DNA of 64,000 nt from Massilia brevitalea (GCF_030711405.1 NZ_JAULSI010000018.1:49769-113768), one strand, 5' to 3'. Numbered from the stretch's first letter, positions 1 to 9,193 are shown. The notes: generated from the letters alone by a model not told the origin. Program-made: numbers and translations.

Positions 1-1
1 C

Positions 2-139
2 TACACCAACATCGTGAAGGCGGTGCTGGAGACCGCCGCCGAACGGCTCGGCCGGCCGCATGGCGCCGCCCTCGCACCCGATACCGCCGGCCACGCCGCT
101 GCCGGCCCTGCGGACCAGGCGCGTCTCGTGAGCGCCTGA
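2..139 (+). CDS. C-terminal fragment of an unidentified protein
   Basis: Only the last 45 codons of a gene that enters from the left edge are present; the frame closes at TGA 137-139. The visible part starts YTNIVKAVLETAAERLGRP and then becomes an Ala/Pro/Gly-rich tail. I do not recognise the family. It is on the same strand as the CoA ligase and ends 36 bases before that start, so it is probably part of the same catabolic operon. Confidence 0.6.
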   Translation, partial: YTNIVKAVLETAAERLGRPHGAALAPDTAGHAAAGPADQARLVSA

Positions 140-175
140 CCCGACGACAAGACGACAACAATAGAGGAGAACATC

Positions 176-1729
176 GTGCTGGATCTTGGACGCACATTCC
201 TGCAAAGCGTGGAACGCAGCCCGCATGCGCTGGCCGTGGTCGACGGCGAGCAGCGCCTGACGTATTCCCAGTGGTACGAGCGCATCCAGTGCGCCGCCGC
301 CGGCCTGGCCAACCTCGGCCTGCAACGCGGCGACCATCTGCTCGTCGTGTTGCAAAACCGCTTCGAGATGGCGACCCTGCACTGGGCCTGCCAATTCCTG
401 GGCGTGATCGCGACGCCGCTCAACTGGCGCGCAAAACCCGAGGAAGTCGAGTACTGCGCGCTCGACGCGAATGCGCGCGCCGTCGCCTATGAACCAATCA
501 GCGAAGACGCCGTGAAGGGCAGCCCGGCCGCCATGGCCCTGCCGCGCATCACCATTGGCGCCGTGCTCGACAGCGCCGGCACCACGGCGTTCGCCGACCT
601 GCTGGCGCAGGCGCCGGCGTCGCCCATCCTGCAGGCGAGCGCCGACGACGTGTCGCTGATGCTCTACACCTCGGGCACCACCGGCAAGCCAAAGGGCGTA
701 CCGCGCCGCCACCGCGCCGAGCGCGCCGCCGCCCTCGGCCACGTGGCCCAGAATTTGTACAAGCGCGGCGAACGTACCCTGGGCGTGATGCCGCTGTACC
801 ACACCATGGGCGTGCGCTCGCTGCTCGCGATGGCCCTGGTCGACGGCCTGTTCGTCTGCGTGCCGAAGTTCGACTGCGCCGCCGCTTTCCACTCGATCGC
901 GCAAGACCGCATCACCTGCCTGTACCTGGTGCCGACGCTGTACCACGACATGCTGGCCTGGCGCGAAAAGAACGGGGCCGACATCTCGTCTGTCACCAAG
1001 CTCGGCTTCGCCGGCGCACCGATGCAGGACGGCCTGCTCAAGCGCCTGACCGACACCTTCCAGCCCGAACTGTTCGTGAACCACTACGGCTCGTCCGAGG
1101 TCTACACCTTCACCATCGACCAGGACGCCACGCGCAAGGCCGGCAGCGCCGGACGCGCGGGCATCAATACCCGCATCCGCGTGGTGCCGCTGACCGCCAG
1201 CTCGCCTGAAGGAACGGTGGCCGTGGGCGAGGAAGGCCAGATCATCTGCGACCTGGAAGGCGACGAATCCTTCGAGGCCTACTGGAACCGCGACGACGCG
1301 AATGCGAAGTCGATCAGGAATGGCTGGTACTTCACCGGCGACACCGGCTACATCGACGCCGACGGCGATTTGTTCGTCACCGGCCGCATGGACGACATGA
1401 TCATCAGCGGCGGCGAGAACATCTCGCCGGTCGACATCGAATCGGTGCTCTCCCTGCACCCTGCCGTGGACGAAGTGGCGGTGGCCGGCCTGCAGGACGA
1501 GCGCTGGGGCCAGAAGGTGGTCGCCTTCGTGAAGACGCGCGGCGAAACCACGCCCGAGGCGCTGAACGAACACTGCCGCACCTCCGACCTGCTGAACTTC
1601 AAGCGCCCGCGCGAATACGTGTTCGTGCGCGAGATCCCGAAGTCCCCGGTCGGGAAGATCCTGCGCCGCAAGCTGGTGGCCGGCGAATACGAGAGCCTGC
1701 CAGGCTCCGGGAAAGGAAACGCACAATGA
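176..1729 (+). CDS. Class I adenylate-forming acyl/aryl-CoA ligase
   Basis: A 517-residue ANL-superfamily enzyme expected to activate a carboxylic acid with ATP and load it onto CoA in the cytoplasm. The phosphate-binding loop YTSGTTGKPKG lies near residues 162-172, the A5 motif region GSSEVYTF near 303, the hinge and A8 region GDTGYIDADGDLFVTGR near 387, and the C-terminal catalytic lysine in PKSPVGKILRRKL near 490. The start is GTG at 176, preceded by the ribosome site AGAGGAGA at 163-170. It overlaps the UbiD-type gene by four bases (ATGA), indicating translational coupling. The substrate cannot be read from the sequence; the neighbours favour an aromatic or unsaturated acid. Assignment to the superfamily is secure, substrate unknown. 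Confidence 0.9.
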   Translation: MLDLGRTFLQSVERSPHALAVVDGEQRLTYSQWYERIQCAAAGLANLGLQRGDHLLVVLQNRFEMATLHWACQFLGVIATPLNWRAKPEEVEYCALDANARAVAYEPISEDAVKGSPAAMALPRITIGAVLDSAGTTAFADLLAQAPASPILQASADDVSLMLYTSGTTGKPKGVPRRHRAERAAALGHVAQNLYKRGERTLGVMPLYHTMGVRSLLAMALVDGLFVCVPKFDCAAAFHSIAQDRITCLYLVPTLYHDMLAWREKNGADISSVTKLGFAGAPMQDGLLKRLTDTFQPELFVNHYGSSEVYTFTIDQDATRKAGSAGRAGINTRIRVVPLTASSPEGTVAVGEEGQIICDLEGDESFEAYWNRDDANAKSIRNGWYFTGDTGYIDADGDLFVTGRMDDMIISGGENISPVDIESVLSLHPAVDEVAVAGLQDERWGQKVVAFVKTRGETTPEALNEHCRTSDLLNFKRPREYVFVREIPKSPVGKILRRKLVAGEYESLPGSGKGNAQ

Positions 1730-3180
1730 AGAAGCTCGATACTCCGGCCAAGGCACGCGACCTGCGCGAATGGCTGGCGCACCTGGAAGCAACGAAGCGC
1801 CTGGCCGTGCTGCGCGAAGGCGTGCCGTTGAAGCATACCCTGGCGGCGATCGCCAAGCGCCTCGACGGCAGCCAGGCGGCCTACTTCCCCAAGCCCGACG
1901 GCCACGCGATTCCCGTGGTCTCCGGCTTCATCTCGCGCCGTTCCTGGATCGCCGAGGCGATGGGTGTCGAGCAGGCCGGCCTGCTGGCCGCCTTCCGCCA
2001 TGCGGCCGACAACCCCCTGCCCTGGCGCAAAGTCGAACCGGGTTCGGCGCCCTGCCAGCAGGTGGTGCACACCGACGTCGACCTGCACGCCCTGCTGCCG
2101 ATCCCGACCCACAGCGAACACGATAACGGCCCCTACATCACGGCCGGCCTGGTCATCGCGCGCAATCCGGTGACCGGCATCCAGAACGTGTCGATCAACC
2201 GCATCCAGGTGCACGGCAAGGACCGCATGGCGATCCTGATGCTGCCGCGCCACCTGCTGGCATTCTATAAAGCGGCGGAAGCCGAGAACCAGGCGCTCGA
2301 CGTGGCGGTGGTGATCGGCGCCGATCCCTTGACCCTGCTGGCGTCGCAGGCGATCACCCCGATCGACCACGACGAGCTGGAAATCGCCGGCGCCCTGCAC
2401 GGCGCGCCGCTGGCGGTGGTCAAGTGCCTGCATAGCGAGGTGCGCGTACCGGCCAACGCCGAAATCGTCATCGAGGGCAAGCTGCTGCCGCAGGTGCGCG
2501 AACCCGAAGGCCCGTTCGGCGAATTCCCGAAGTATTACAGCGCGAAAGAGAACCGCGAGGTCATCCAGGTCACGGCCGTGACCCATCGCACGAATCCGAT
2601 CTTCCACACCATCGTGCCGGCCGAGATGGAGCACCTGCTGCTCGGCTCGATCCCGCGCGAAGCGACCATGCTGGCCCATTTGCAGCGCAGCTTCCCCGGC
2701 GTGCTCGACGTGCACCTGTCGGTGGGCGGCGTCGGCCGCTACCACCTGTTCGTGAAGTTCCGCAAGCTGCGCGAAGGCGAGCCGCGCAACGTGATCCTCG
2801 GCGCCTTCGGTGCGCACTACGACATCAAGCAGGTGACCATCGTCGACGACGACGTCGACGTGCACGACCCGCAGCAGGTCGAATGGGCCGTGGCCACGCG
2901 TTTCCAGGCCGACCGCGATTTGATCGTGATCGCCGGCGCCCAGGGCTCGGCGCTCGACCCCTCGACCACCGTCGGCCACGACTACGGCGAGGACGAAGTA
3001 GCGCCGCCGCACCTGCAGGGTATCAGCGCCAAGATGGGCCTGGACGCCACCAAGCCGGTGGCCTACCGCGGCCACGTGTTCACCAAGGTGCGCATTCCGG
3101 GCGAGCTGGAGATCGACCTCGACCAGGAAATCGTGCGCGGCGCCACAGTCGACTGGCAGCAAGGGACGGTGCGCCCATGA
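1726..3180 (+). CDS. UbiD-family prenylated-FMN decarboxylase
   Basis: A 484-residue protein of the UbiD (de)carboxylase family, which uses prenylated FMN to remove or add CO2 on aromatic or alpha,beta-unsaturated acids. The segment EPEGPFGEF near residue 260 carries the two glutamates spaced by five positions that form the family's catalytic E-R-E network, and NVSINRIQVHGKDRMAI near 155 supplies the conserved arginine region. The ATG lies inside the stop of the CoA ligase and its own stop overlaps the UbiX-type gene (ATGA both times). A ubiquinone role as classical UbiD is possible but less likely in a catabolic operon with CoA ligase, crotonase and aldehyde dehydrogenase. Confidence 0.9.
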   Translation: MKKLDTPAKARDLREWLAHLEATKRLAVLREGVPLKHTLAAIAKRLDGSQAAYFPKPDGHAIPVVSGFISRRSWIAEAMGVEQAGLLAAFRHAADNPLPWRKVEPGSAPCQQVVHTDVDLHALLPIPTHSEHDNGPYITAGLVIARNPVTGIQNVSINRIQVHGKDRMAILMLPRHLLAFYKAAEAENQALDVAVVIGADPLTLLASQAITPIDHDELEIAGALHGAPLAVVKCLHSEVRVPANAEIVIEGKLLPQVREPEGPFGEFPKYYSAKENREVIQVTAVTHRTNPIFHTIVPAEMEHLLLGSIPREATMLAHLQRSFPGVLDVHLSVGGVGRYHLFVKFRKLREGEPRNVILGAFGAHYDIKQVTIVDDDVDVHDPQQVEWAVATRFQADRDLIVIAGAQGSALDPSTTVGHDYGEDEVAPPHLQGISAKMGLDATKPVAYRGHVFTKVRIPGELEIDLDQEIVRGATVDWQQGTVRP

Positions 3181-3779
3181 GCAAGCCGCGCCTGGTCGTC
3201 GCCATCACCGGCGCCAGCGGCGCCATCTACGGCGTGCGCCTGCTGCAGGCCCTGCGCGAGAGCGGCGCCTGCGAGTCGCACCTGGTGATGTCGTCGTCCG
3301 GCGTGATGACGGCCCAGCAGGAACTCGACCTGCGCAAGAGCGACATCGAGGCCCTGGCCGACGTCGTGCACAACGTGAAGGACATCGGCGCCACGATTGC
3401 CAGCGGTTCGTTCCGCAGCGCCGGCATGGTGGTGGCGCCCTGCTCGATGAAGACCCTGGCCAGCATCGCCCATGGCCTGGCCGACAACCTGGTGGCGCGC
3501 GCCGCCGACGTCATGCTCAAGGAACGCCGCCGCCTGGTGCTGGTGGCGCGCGAAACGCCCTTGAACCTCGCGCACCTGCGCAACATGACGAGCGTGACCG
3601 AGATGGGCGGCATCGTCTTCCCGCCGGTGCCGGCCTTTTACACGCGGCCCGATTCGCTCGACGACATGGTCGACCATACCGTCGGCCGCCTGCTCGACCT
3701 TTTCGATCTTCCCCATGCGGGCCTGGTGCGGCGCTGGGAAGGCATGCACAAGACACACCATACCGAACACCACCAATAA
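3177..3779 (+). CDS. UbiX-family flavin prenyltransferase
   Basis: A 200-residue flavoprotein of the UbiX/Pad1 family, which attaches a dimethylallyl group to FMN to make the prenylated FMN used by UbiD enzymes. The N-terminal VAITGASGAIYGVRLL is the family's FMN-binding loop. The stretch starting PCSMKTLASIAHG and the later RETPLNLAHLRNM are characteristic. The start ATG at 3177 was chosen because it overlaps the UbiD stop by four bases and begins exactly at the conserved N terminus; an upstream extension in the same frame runs inside ubiD and is not coding. It should serve the adjacent decarboxylase. Confidence 0.93.
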   Translation: MSKPRLVVAITGASGAIYGVRLLQALRESGACESHLVMSSSGVMTAQQELDLRKSDIEALADVVHNVKDIGATIASGSFRSAGMVVAPCSMKTLASIAHGLADNLVARAADVMLKERRRLVLVARETPLNLAHLRNMTSVTEMGGIVFPPVPAFYTRPDSLDDMVDHTVGRLLDLFDLPHAGLVRRWEGMHKTHHTEHHQ

Positions 3780-3794
3780 CATCAGGAGAACAGC

Positions 3795-4601
3795 ATGACC
3801 CAACTGAACCACCCGGCCCAGACCCTGCTCGCCGACCTCGTCAACTTCCGCGTCGAGATCGACGCCGAACGCCAGCGCGCCGACATCGTGCTCGCGAACG
3901 GCCAGTTCAACATCATCACCATGCCCCAGCGCGAGCAGCTGCGCCTGGTGTTCGAGGCGCTCGACGCCGACGAGCGCGTGCGCGTGATCGTGCTGCGCGC
4001 CGAGGGCCAGCACTTCTCCAGCGGCGGCGACATCCGCGGCTTCCTGGAGGCGAGCCCGGAACACGTGTCGAAGCTGGCCTGGAACATCGCCGCCCCGACC
4101 CGCTGCAGCAAGCCGGTGATCGCGGCGAACCGCGGTTTCTGCTTCGGCGTCGGCTTCGAGATTTCGCTGGCCTGCGACTTCCGCATCGTCACCGACACTA
4201 CCTTCTACGCGCTGCCGGAACAGAAGCTCGGCCAGATCCCGGGTTCGGGTGGCTCGGCGCGCCTGCAAAAGATGGTCGGCATCACCCGCACCAAGGACAT
4301 CGTGATGCGCTCGCGCCGCATCCCCGGCCAGCAGGCCTATGACTGGGGCGTGGCCACCGAGATCGTGCCCGACGCCGAACTGGAAGCGGCCACCGACCGC
4401 CTGGTCGACGAGCTGCGCTTCTTCTCGCCGCTGGCCCAGCGGACAGCAAAAAAGCTGCTGAACGACACCGAGGATTCGCCGCTGTCGGTGGCCATCGAGC
4501 TGGAAGGCCACTGCTACAGCCGCCTGCGTTCGTCGAACGACTTCCGCGAAGGCGTCGAGGCTTTCCACGCCAAGCGTCCGCCAGTCTTCAACGGCAGCTG
4601 A
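3795..4601 (+). CDS. Enoyl-CoA hydratase/isomerase (crotonase) family protein
   Basis: A 268-residue crotonase-fold protein expected to hydrate or otherwise transform an unsaturated acyl-CoA. The oxyanion-hole segments SSGGDIRGF and GFCFGVGFEISLACD are present. Glutamates at the two positions that act in enoyl-CoA hydratase appear conserved, one in GFEISL and one in LPEQKLGQIPG, so hydratase or hydrolase chemistry is plausible. A ribosome site AGGAGA sits at 3784-3789, just before ATG 3795. In this operon it could act on a cyclic dienoyl-CoA, but that is inference from neighbours. Confidence 0.88.
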   Translation: MTQLNHPAQTLLADLVNFRVEIDAERQRADIVLANGQFNIITMPQREQLRLVFEALDADERVRVIVLRAEGQHFSSGGDIRGFLEASPEHVSKLAWNIAAPTRCSKPVIAANRGFCFGVGFEISLACDFRIVTDTTFYALPEQKLGQIPGSGGSARLQKMVGITRTKDIVMRSRRIPGQQAYDWGVATEIVPDAELEAATDRLVDELRFFSPLAQRTAKKLLNDTEDSPLSVAIELEGHCYSRLRSSNDFREGVEAFHAKRPPVFNGS

Positions 4602-4620
4602 TCCGAGGAGCCGGTCGACC

Positions 4621-6072
4621 ATGGGCATCCTGAACGCTCTCAACTACATCGACGGCCAGTGGCAGGGCGCCGCCGGCGGGGCCACCGGCGACAGCCGCAA
4701 TCCCGCCGACGCCAGCGTCATCGGCACCTATGCCGCCAGCGGCGTGGCCGAGGCCAAGGCGGCGATTGCCGCCGCGCGCCAGGCCTTCGAGCATTCGCTG
4801 TGGGCGCACGATGCGCGCCTGCGCCAGATGGTGCTGCTGGCCTGGGCCGACCGCCTGGAGCGGCGCGCCGAACTGGCCGCCCTGCTGACCCAGGAAAACG
4901 GCAAGGTGCTGGCGCAGTCGCGCGGCGAGATGGCGGGCGCGATTTCGGAGATCCGCTATTACGCGGGCCTGACGCGCCACATGCCGGGCCACTTCATGGA
5001 AGTCGAGCCGGGGGCGTATTCCGCTACCCTGCGCGAGGCGGCCGGCGTGGCGGGCCTGATCATTCCGTGGAATGCGCCGGTCGTCCTGTTGATCCGCTCG
5101 CTCGCGCCGGCCCTGGCCGCCGGCTGCACGGTGGTCGTGAAACCGGCGCACCAGACGGCGCAGATCACGACCCAGGTACTGCGCGAACTGGCGGCGGTGG
5201 AATCCCTGCCGCGCGGGGTGCTGAACCTGGTGCTGGAAAACGGCAGCGCGGTAGCACAGGAACTGGTGGCGTCCGGCGAGGTCGACGTGCTCAGTTTTAC
5301 CGGCTCGAACCTGACCGGCCAGCGCATCATGGCGGCCGCCGCGCCGACCATGAAGAAGCTGTCGCTGGAACTGGGCGGCAAGTCGAGCTGCCTGGTGTTT
5401 CCGGATGCGGATATTGGCAAGGTGGCGCAGCGGCTGGCCACTGCCGCCACCATCATCTCGGGCCAGCAGTGCACGGCGGCGCGCCGGGTGCTGGTACATG
5501 CCTCGCGCTATGAGGAGATGAAGCGCGCGCTGAAGGCGGCACTGGCGGCCATCGTGGTGGCGCCCGGGGACACGCCGGGTGCGGGCATGGGGCCGCTGAT
5601 CGACGGCGAATCGCTGGAGCGGGTATCGCGCGACGTCGAACGTGCGCTCGACACCTGCGACGAAGTTGTGCTGCGCGGTGGGCGCGGCGAAGGCAAGCTG
5701 GCGCAAGGCCACTTCCTGACCCCGACCCTGGTGGCGCATGGCGATGCGAATGCCTTCTTTGCCCAGGACGAAATCTTCGGGCCGTTCGTGGTGCTGGAGC
5801 GCTTCGAGGATGAGAAGGAAGCGGTAGCGCGGGCCAACAATACCGTGTTTGGCCTGTCGGCCAGCGTGTGGACGGCGGACGGCGACCGCGGCATGCGCCT
5901 GGCACGGGCGCTGCGCAACGGGACGGTGTGGATCAACGACCATAACCGCTTGTTTGCGGAGGCGGAGACGGGCGGCTACCGGCGCAGCGGTATTGGGCGC
6001 TTGCATGGCTACGAAGGCCTGGCGGACTTCCTTGAAACCAAACATATCTTCCGGAATGCCGGGTTGGTGTGA
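4621..6072 (+). CDS. NAD(P)-dependent aldehyde dehydrogenase
   Basis: A 483-residue aldehyde dehydrogenase superfamily protein that oxidises an aldehyde to an acid. Visible motifs in order: the PWNAP segment with VVVKPA for cofactor binding, SFTGS, LELGGKS carrying the general-base glutamate near 250, GQQCTA with the nucleophile cysteine near 284, and EIFGPFVVLERF. Length is normal for the family. It is the last gene of the operon, 19 bases after the crotonase gene, and is followed by a composite palindromic repeat before the convergent LysR gene. The natural substrate is probably a semialdehyde made upstream in the pathway. Confidence 0.9.
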   Translation: MGILNALNYIDGQWQGAAGGATGDSRNPADASVIGTYAASGVAEAKAAIAAARQAFEHSLWAHDARLRQMVLLAWADRLERRAELAALLTQENGKVLAQSRGEMAGAISEIRYYAGLTRHMPGHFMEVEPGAYSATLREAAGVAGLIIPWNAPVVLLIRSLAPALAAGCTVVVKPAHQTAQITTQVLRELAAVESLPRGVLNLVLENGSAVAQELVASGEVDVLSFTGSNLTGQRIMAAAAPTMKKLSLELGGKSSCLVFPDADIGKVAQRLATAATIISGQQCTAARRVLVHASRYEEMKRALKAALAAIVVAPGDTPGAGMGPLIDGESLERVSRDVERALDTCDEVVLRGGRGEGKLAQGHFLTPTLVAHGDANAFFAQDEIFGPFVVLERFEDEKEAVARANNTVFGLSASVWTADGDRGMRLARALRNGTVWINDHNRLFAEAETGGYRRSGIGRLHGYEGLADFLETKHIFRNAGLV

Positions 6073-6124
6073 AGTAGCGAGGAAAGCCGATTCACAACAG
6101 CGCATTCTCCTTCGTTAGCGTCGA

Positions 6125-6323
6125 CCGTACGGTGGGCACTCCGTGCCCACGCGGTTACGTGCATCTCCGTTTGGTCGCGGCAGCGAGGCATCGCTCGCGA
6201 AACATCCATCGGCCACGATCCTGATAAGTTCTTGGCTTCGCTCGACGCTGGCGAGCGACACCTTACCGCACGTAGTGCAAGGTAACGTGCGTACCGCGTG
6301 GGCACGGGGTGCCCACCGTACGG
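6125..6323. repeat. Composite palindromic repeat, copy 1 (BIME-like)
   Basis: Two 30-base arms (6125-6154 and 6294-6323) are inverted copies of each other with one mismatch. Each arm is itself a hairpin with stem GTGGGCAC/GTGCCCAC and a three-base loop. The outer foot reads GTACGG, where other copies read GTAGGG. A 139-base spacer lies between the arms. It fills the gap between two convergent genes; the right arm ends two bases before the LysR stop. It may terminate transcription in both directions. No coding frame of substance is inside. Confidence 0.85.
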
Positions 6324-6325
6324 AA

Positions 6326-7246
6326 TCATTCCGGTGGCCGCGCCTCCGGCGCCCGCAATCGCATGTTCGCCGCCAGCATCGAGATAAACAGCTTGGTCGC
6401 CGGATTCAATGGCCGGCGTGGATGAGACACGCTCACCACCCGCCGCACCAGCCGTGGCGAGACGATCGAATACGCCCGCAGCGCCCCGCTGACCAGCTGC
6501 CGGTGCACCGCCACGCGCGGCACGATGGTCGCCACCTGGTTGCGCTCGACCAGGTTGACCGTGGCCACCAGCGAATCGATCTCGAACTTCGGCGTCAGCT
6601 CGATGTTCTCGGCTTCGGCAAAGCTGTCGATATTGCTGCGCAGGCCATGCCCGCGGCTGGGCAGCACCAAATCCAGCCCCAGCGACGGCAGCTGGCGCAA
6701 GGTTAAATTCGCCGGCAGGCTGGCCGCGAACCCCGGCCCGGTAATCAACACCATCTCTTCGTCGATGATGTGCTCGACATCCAGCGCCAGCGGGCGGCGC
6801 GGTTTGTTGACGATGGCCGCGTCCAGGCGCCCGCCGGCCACCCAGTCGGTCAGGGTGCTGGTGTAGCCGTCGCTGACCGTCACGCCTACTTCCGGGTATT
6901 TATTGGAAAAGTCGCTCAGGGTATCGACCAGCACGCCCTCGGTGATCGAGGCGATCATGCCGATGTTCACGTGGCCGCGGATCTCGCCCTCGCTGCTCAG
7001 CATCTGCGCCTGGGCGTTGGAAAAGTCGCGCATGATGGGCAGGAACAGGCGGTACATCTGGCGCGCGGCGGCGGTCGGCACCATGCCCTGCTTGGTACGC
7101 TCGAACAGCTTCTGGCCGAAGTGGTCTTCGAGCTTACTGATCTGCATGCTCAGGGCCGGCTGCACGATGTTCAGCCGGTGCGCGGCGCGCGTGACGGTGC
7201 CCTCTTCGTACAGGGAGATAAAGTAGTGGATCTGGCGGAATTCCAT
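6326..7246 (-). CDS. LysR-family transcriptional regulator
   Basis: A 306-residue LysR regulator. The N-terminal winged helix-turn-helix is clear (FRQIHYFISLYEEGTVTRAA, then LNIVQPALSMQISKLE), followed by the periplasmic-binding-like effector domain. It resembles Nac/Cbl-type LysR proteins in its N terminus. It is convergent with the CoA-ligase/UbiD operon rather than divergent, so control of that operon is plausible but not shown by layout. Its stop directly abuts palindromic repeat copy 1. Confidence 0.9.
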   Translation of the reverse strand: MEFRQIHYFISLYEEGTVTRAAHRLNIVQPALSMQISKLEDHFGQKLFERTKQGMVPTAAARQMYRLFLPIMRDFSNAQAQMLSSEGEIRGHVNIGMIASITEGVLVDTLSDFSNKYPEVGVTVSDGYTSTLTDWVAGGRLDAAIVNKPRRPLALDVEHIIDEEMVLITGPGFAASLPANLTLRQLPSLGLDLVLPSRGHGLRSNIDSFAEAENIELTPKFEIDSLVATVNLVERNQVATIVPRVAVHRQLVSGALRAYSIVSPRLVRRVVSVSHPRRPLNPATKLFISMLAANMRLRAPEARPPE

Positions 7247-7337
7247 GCAGGGACGGGCAAGATGAGCAACGCTTCATCTTACCCCATGGAGAGGCCGGCA
7301 GCGACCGTCCGGCCCGTCCCGTACTGATTTGCCTGGC

Positions 7338-8477
7338 TTATTTACCCGGCTTCAGCACGACCTTGGTCCAGCCGTCGGCGCGCTTGTCGAACTGTTCGTA
7401 GGCTTTCGGCGCTTCGGCCAGCGCCAGTTCATGCGAAATGATGGTCGACGGTTTCGCCTTGCCCGCATGGATCAGCTTGGCCAGATGGCGGTTGTAGTGC
7501 TTGACGTTGGCCTGGCCGGTGCCGATGCGCTGGCCCTTGAACCAGAAATTGCCGAAGTCGAAAGCGAGCTTGCCCTCTTTCGCCAGCTCGTCGTGCGCGC
7601 CCGGGTCTTGCGGCAGGAACACGCCCACCACGCCGATTCCGCCGGTGGCCTTGACGGTCTGCACCAGGTTGTTCATGGTCAGGTTCGGCACTTCCTTGCC
7701 GTGCTTGTCGCAGCACTGGTAGCCGACGCACTCGCAGCCGCAATCGGCGCCCTTGCCATCGGTCATGTCGAGGATCTGCTGCACGCCCGCGCCTTCGGTG
7801 TCGTCGATGGGAATCGCGCCGAGTTTCTCGGCCAGGGCCAGCCGGTCCTTGTGGGTATCGACCACGAAGACCTGGCTCGCGCCCTTGATGCCGGCCGACA
7901 TGGCGGCCATCAGGCCGACCGGGCCGGCGCCGTAGATGACGACCGAGTCGCCGGGTTTCAGGCCCGCCAGTTCGGTGGCGTGGTAGCCGGTCGGGAAGAT
8001 ATCCGACAGCATCACGTAGTCGTTTTCCTTCTCATTGGCGTCGGGCGGCAGCACCAGGCAATTGTAGTCGCCGTAGGGCACGCGCAGCAGTTCGGCCTGG
8101 CCGCCGCTGTAGGGGCCCATGCCGGCAAAGCCATACGCGCCACCGGCGCTGCCGGGATTGACCGTCAGGCAAAAGCCGGACAGCCCGCGTTCGCAATTCT
8201 CGCAAAAGCCGCAGCCGATATTGAAGGGCAGGCAGACGATGTCGCCCACCTTCACGCGGTCGACGGCGTTGCCGACCTCGATCACTTCGCCCATGTTCTC
8301 GTGGCCGAGGATGCGGCCGGTTTCCATGCTGGTACGGCCTTCGTACATGTGCAGGTCCGAACCGCAGATATTGGTGGTGGTGATGCGCACCAGCACGTCC
8401 GTCGGCTTTTCGATTTTGGCGTCGGGCATGTCCTTCACCTGCACGTCGCAGGGACCGTTATAAACGAGCGCTTTCAT
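7338..8477 (-). CDS. Zinc-dependent alcohol dehydrogenase, formaldehyde dehydrogenase (glutathione-independent) type
   Basis: A 379-residue medium-chain dehydrogenase expected to oxidise formaldehyde or a small alcohol/aldehyde with NAD. Catalytic zinc ligands are in CGSDLHMYEG and GHENMGE near residues 38-65; the structural zinc cluster CGFCENC...FC follows near 100; the nucleotide-binding motif GAGPVGLMAA is near 180. The start MKALVYNG at 8477 is preferred: AGGAAAGGA lies just upstream, and a longer in-frame extension shows no homology. Very similar proteins are called FdhA. It stands alone, upstream of the LysR gene on the same strand. Confidence 0.88.
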   Translation of the reverse strand: MKALVYNGPCDVQVKDMPDAKIEKPTDVLVRITTTNICGSDLHMYEGRTSMETGRILGHENMGEVIEVGNAVDRVKVGDIVCLPFNIGCGFCENCERGLSGFCLTVNPGSAGGAYGFAGMGPYSGGQAELLRVPYGDYNCLVLPPDANEKENDYVMLSDIFPTGYHATELAGLKPGDSVVIYGAGPVGLMAAMSAGIKGASQVFVVDTHKDRLALAEKLGAIPIDDTEGAGVQQILDMTDGKGADCGCECVGYQCCDKHGKEVPNLTMNNLVQTVKATGGIGVVGVFLPQDPGAHDELAKEGKLAFDFGNFWFKGQRIGTGQANVKHYNRHLAKLIHAGKAKPSTIISHELALAEAPKAYEQFDKRADGWTKVVLKPGK

Positions 8478-8619
8478 GTAGTTCCTTTCCTGATGGATTG
8501 GCGTCAAAACCATTTGCGGGCGTATCCGCAAACGGGCAGGCCAGTCTACATGCAGGAAGGGGATCGGACTGTTAACTACCTAACGGACTCGGGCATGCAA
8601 GGCCATCATGGGCGCGTTT

Positions 8620-8877
8620 TTAAATGAACGGCCAGGTCAGGATGCGCTTGACGTGCAGCGTGACGCGCGTGGCAACGTAGGCAACGGCAAAGCCGAACGC
8701 CAGCAGGCTGGACGCCTCGTGCATCACGGCAAGCCAGACGCCGCCGACGGTGGCGGCCACGACGAGCAGCATCAGGCCGAGTTCGATGCTGAGGAAGAAG
8801 GCGGCGGCGTCGCGCCAGACGCGCAGCGTGAGCGCGGCGATGCCCTTGACGGTGGGGGGAGTACGTCGGGTAGTCAT
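8620..8877 (-). CDS. Small predicted inner-membrane protein
   Basis: An 85-residue protein I do not recognise. It has a basic N terminus and two hydrophobic segments (about residues 24-50 and 56-72: AAFFLSIELGLMLLVVAATVG, split by a short loop, then LLAFGFAVAYVATRV), and a short basic tail ending WPFI. It is transcribed divergently from the TonB receptor gene. No function can be proposed; alternative is a spurious frame, but composition is that of a genuine membrane protein. Confidence 0.6.
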   Translation of the reverse strand: MTTRRTPPTVKGIAALTLRVWRDAAAFFLSIELGLMLLVVAATVGGVWLAVMHEASSLLAFGFAVAYVATRVTLHVKRILTWPFI

Positions 8878-9193
8878 GTCGGAAATCTTGGGTCAAGCCC
8901 GGAAGGCCAAATCGCCGGCAGGCGGCGAGCGGTGTGACAGTCCGGGGAAAGTGGTGCACGGCGCGTAAGTTCGCATGCCGGTTTTGCGCAGAACCGGACA
9001 GCTTAACAGCACGGGCTGGCAGCCACAAGCACGAGATCGCCGCCTGCCCCGTCTGTCAATCCCCGCCGGCGCGCGCCGGGGCCGGTGCGTATCATTTTCA
9101 CTACAGTTCTTTCCAAACATCCAATTTTTTATTGGGCGCAGCGGCGCCGCATTAATATCGCGGATGAGCCCAAGTTTTATCCAAGGAAAAACA
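8878..9193. other. Divergent intergenic region upstream of the TonB receptor gene
   Basis: A 316-base gap between divergently transcribed genes. Short hairpins are visible: CCGGTT...AACCGG near 8983-9000, a GC-rich palindrome around 9061-9081, and CCAAT-TTTTT-ATTGG at 9121-9135. An AT-richer stretch GTATCATTTTCAC (near 9088) is only a weak half-match to a Fur box. No gene or convincing riboswitch was found. Confidence 0.5.

Noticed and set aside
1348..3162. Long open frame on the minus strand opposite the ligase and UbiD-type genes
   Set aside because: It mirrors the codon phase of strongly GC-biased genes on the other strand, is rich in His/Arg/Ala without any family resemblance, and overlaps two certain genes.
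6125..6323. Inverted repeats taken as ends of an insertion sequence or miniature transposon
   Set aside because: No transposase or target-site duplication was seen, and each arm is a complete hairpin, which fits REP pairs better.
8930..9075. Possible cobalamin riboswitch before the TonB receptor (a GGGGAAAGTGGTGCA-like string)
   Set aside because: The conserved B12-box and the CCCGCCACTGT core are missing and the remaining spacing does not fit.
9088..9105. Fur box before the TonB receptor
   Set aside because: Only a partial half-site is present; too weak to call.
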